A stretch of 12,631 nt of DNA from Pseudomonadota bacterium. Lineage in GTDB: Bacteria; Pseudomonadota; Gammaproteobacteria; Steroidobacterales; Steroidobacteraceae. The stretch covers positions 1 to 12,631 of the forward strand of contig JAFEDW010000035.1 in NCBI GenBank assembly GCA_018241455.1, written 5' to 3'. The stretch's first letter is position 1. Every line of letters starts with the position of its first letter. The notes under the pieces are model-generated. The model saw only the letters and a list, made by a program, of their open reading frames with translations. It did no database searches and was not told the origin of the DNA. The translations under genes were made by a program, and so were the position numbers. Shown in pieces: positions 10,561-12,631 of this stretch.

Positions 10561-12045
10561 ATGGGCAAACCTACCGGTTTCATAGATTACCTGCGCGAAC
10601 TGCCGGTCGACCGCACGCCGGTCGAGCGCGTGCGCGACTGGGACGAATTCCATCACCACATGGAAGAGCGGCACTTGCGGCAGCAGGGCGCGCGCTGCAT
10701 GGACTGTGGCGTGCCGTTCTGCCAGACCGGCAAGCTGATCAGCGGCATGGCCGCGGGCTGCCCGGTCAACAACCTGATCCCGGAATGGAACGACCTCGTG
10801 TACCGCGGGCTTTGGCACGAGGCGCTCGATCGATTGCACCTGACCAACAACTTTCCCGAGTTCACCGGCCGCGTGTGTCCCGCGCCGTGCGAAGGCTCGT
10901 GCGTGCTCGGCATGAACGCCGCGCCGGTCGCGATCAAGACGATCGAGAACGCGATCATCGACAAGGGATTCGAGTCGGGCTGGGTCGTTCCCCACGTTCC
11001 ACACGTGCGCAGTGGCAGAAAGGTGGCCGTGGTCGGTTCCGGCCCCGCCGGGCTCGCGGCCGCGGCGCAATTGAATCGCGCCGGGCATCTGGTCACCGTG
11101 CTCGAGCGCGCCGATCGTCCGGGCGGACTGTTGATGTACGGCATCCCGAACATGAAGCTCGACAAGCGCGAGGTCGTGCTCCGCCGCATCGAGCTGCTCG
11201 AGCGCGAAGGCGTCAAGTTCATCTGCAATGCGCATGTCGGCGAGAACGTCGAGGGTCCGCTGCTGCTGCGCGATTTCGACGCGCTGGTGCTGTGCACCGG
11301 CGCGACGCAGCCGCGCGATCTTGGCGTAGAGGGCCGTTCGCTCGCCGGCGTGCACCTGGCGATGGAATACCTGACCGCCAGCACGCAAGCGCTCCTCAAC
11401 GGTGGCGCCGACCATGCCGCCATCCACGCGCGCGGCAAGGACGTCGTGGTCGTTGGTGGCGGCGATACCGGCACCGACTGCGTCGGCACGGCGATGCGGC
11501 AGGACTGCCGGAGCCTGACGCAGCTGGAGATCCTGCCGCGTCCGCCGGAGGCGCGCGCGGCCGACAATCCATGGCCCGAATGGCCGAAGGTCTACAAGCT
11601 CGACTACGGCCAGGAAGAGGCGGCGGCACGCTTCGGCGGCGACCCGCGCAGCTATTCGAACACGGTGAAGAAATTCACGGCGGGCGCCGATGGCCAGCTC
11701 GCTTCGCTACAGGCGGTGACGGTCCGCTGGGAGAAGAATGCCGCGGGCCAGTTCACGCCGATCGAAGTGCCGGGGAGCGAGCGCACGCTGCCGGCGCAGC
11801 TGGCGCTGCTGGCGATGGGCTTCCTCGGTCCCGAGCAATCGCTGCTGCGCGACCTGAAGACCGAGGTCGATGCGCGCGGCAACGTGCGGGCCGAATACGG
11901 CCAGTACGCCACCAGCGTCAAGGGCGTGTTCGCGGCCGGCGATTGCCGCCGCGGCCAGAGCCTGGTCGTATGGGCGATCAACGAGGGCCGCGGTGCGGCG
12001 CGTGAATGCGACCGCTACCTGATGGGGCGCACCAGCCTGCCCTGA
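10561..12045 (+). CDS. gltD: Glutamate synthase (NADPH) small subunit
   Basis: A 494-residue beta subunit. It takes electrons from NADPH to FAD and passes them through iron-sulfur clusters to GltB. The N-terminal region holds the cluster cysteines C46, C49, C54 and C67 (MDCGVPFC, GCPVNN) and C106, C110 and C114 (CPAPCEGSC). The FAD motif GSGPAG is at 159-164, the NADPH motif GGGDTG at 299-304, and the C-terminal FAD contact reads GVFAAGDCRRGQSLVVWAI near 464-482. Length is as expected. The ATG lies 11 bp after the gltB stop. The ribosome site is weak (AGG about 10 nt upstream), so translation may depend on ribosomes finishing gltB. The homologous fold also occurs in dihydropyrimidine dehydrogenase and other NADPH donors, but the gltB neighbour settles the assignment. 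Confidence 0.97.
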   Translation: MGKPTGFIDYLRELPVDRTPVERVRDWDEFHHHMEERHLRQQGARCMDCGVPFCQTGKLISGMAAGCPVNNLIPEWNDLVYRGLWHEALDRLHLTNNFPEFTGRVCPAPCEGSCVLGMNAAPVAIKTIENAIIDKGFESGWVVPHVPHVRSGRKVAVVGSGPAGLAAAAQLNRAGHLVTVLERADRPGGLLMYGIPNMKLDKREVVLRRIELLEREGVKFICNAHVGENVEGPLLLRDFDALVLCTGATQPRDLGVEGRSLAGVHLAMEYLTASTQALLNGGADHAAIHARGKDVVVVGGGDTGTDCVGTAMRQDCRSLTQLEILPRPPEARAADNPWPEWPKVYKLDYGQEEAAARFGGDPRSYSNTVKKFTAGADGQLASLQAVTVRWEKNAAGQFTPIEVPGSERTLPAQLALLAMGFLGPEQSLLRDLKTEVDARGNVRAEYGQYATSVKGVFAAGDCRRGQSLVVWAINEGRGAARECDRYLMGRTSLP

Positions 12046-12061
12046 GTAATCGTTCCTACGG

Positions 12062-12631
12062 TCAATGGGCCGAAGCGACCACCGTTCCTTTCTTGGCCGC
12101 GCTCAACTCAGCAGCAATTTTTTTCGCCGCGCCGTGCATGAAGCTCTCGACGGTTTGGCCCGATGCCAGTCCGCCACCCAGTGCCCAGCTGTTCTTGTTC
12201 GTATCCACTTCGCCCAGGCCATGGCCCGTTTCGGCATCGCCGAGCTCCGTCGTGGCGTCGAAATAGGAACTGCCGGCGCCCATGCCCACCATGAAGCGCA
12301 GCGCAGAGTTGCCTTCGGTCAACCTTGTGATACGCCCGGATACCACGAGCGCCGCGCCCGTGCTCGGACCCCGCACGACTTCCGGAAAAGCCCCGGTGGC
12401 GCGAATCTCCTGAGCAATCATGTCGGGAAAGTCGCGTATCGCGCTACCCATCGTGGTCGCATAGGCGCCCAGTTTGTCCGGCTTGATCTTGCTCTTGTCG
12501 GTGGCGTCGACGAAATCAAGCACAACGACTTTGTTGTACCTGGACAAGTCGAGCGATGACTTCGCCTGCTTCGCCGGCGCGGTGACAGCCGCGTCCGGAT
12601 TGGAAGTCGGTTTGACCGCGCTGGTCGTGCC
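12062..12631 (-). CDS. DUF4410-family protein, probable lipoprotein, 5' end outside the window
   Basis: The frame is open from the TGA at 12062 to the window edge, giving 189 residues. The visible N-terminus (GTTSAVKPTSNPDAAV) is a low-complexity segment of the kind found just after a lipobox cysteine. The family core follows: LDLSRYNKVVVLDF, then AALVVSGRITRLTEGNSALRFM with VGMGAGSSYFDATTELGDAETG, then a Gly-rich stretch and a C-terminal helix (VESFMHGAAKKIAAEL). This pattern matches DUF4410, a domain of unknown function often carried by envelope lipoproteins. A TTG at 12547 could act as a start, but it would cut into the conserved first strand, so I treat the gene as partial. It converges on gltD with 16 bp between the stops. 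Function unknown. Confidence 0.72.
   Translation of the reverse strand, partial: GTTSAVKPTSNPDAAVTAPAKQAKSSLDLSRYNKVVVLDFVDATDKSKIKPDKLGAYATTMGSAIRDFPDMIAQEIRATGAFPEVVRGPSTGAALVVSGRITRLTEGNSALRFMVGMGAGSSYFDATTELGDAETGHGLGEVDTNKNSWALGGGLASGQTVESFMHGAAKKIAAELSAAKKGTVVASAH

Overview
The window is very GC-rich (about two-thirds G+C by eye) and densely packed, with classical bacterial signals: sigma70-like -10 elements, Shine-Dalgarno motifs and stop/start overlaps. The gene content is a quinone-linked GlpD, a glutamate synthase with separate large and small subunits, a bactofilin, a SPOR lipoprotein and paired periplasmic M16B peptidases. This fits a GC-rich Gram-negative, most likely a gammaproteobacterium of the Xanthomonadales, Nevskiales or Steroidobacterales type. 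That placement is an inference from gene content and composition, not a phylogenetic result.

Left part, minus strand (1-2021). Reading leftward there is a bactofilin gene (1605-2021), a glycerophosphodiester phosphodiesterase (697-1452) and the 5' two-fifths or so of glpD (runs off the window at base 1). The last two overlap by four bases (ATGA) and form a two-step route: glycerophosphodiester to glycerol-3-phosphate to dihydroxyacetone phosphate.

Centre, plus strand (2058-5671). From a 36-bp divergent promoter region shared with the bactofilin runs a tight three-gene envelope operon. It encodes a SPOR-domain lipoprotein and two M16B-family peptidase subunits. The first subunit keeps the zinc site but has lost the conserved Arg/Tyr pair. 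The second has lost the zinc site but keeps Arg/Tyr. Together they look like one obligate heterodimeric periplasmic protease.

Right part, plus strand (5672-12045). A 258-bp regulatory gap holds two hairpins, a good sigma70 promoter and a potentially structured leader. It precedes gltB and gltD, the two subunits of NADPH-dependent glutamate synthase, which assimilates ammonia through glutamine plus 2-oxoglutarate.

Right edge, minus strand (12062-12631). A DUF4410-family protein, probably an envelope lipoprotein, converges on gltD with only 16 bp between the stops. Its 5' end lies outside the window.

There is no gene-free stretch longer than 300 bases. I saw no tRNA, rRNA, CRISPR array, insertion sequence, attachment site or phage gene. 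Most of the window is conserved housekeeping. The part most worth a second look is the SPOR lipoprotein plus split-active-site M16B operon, with its divergent bactofilin.
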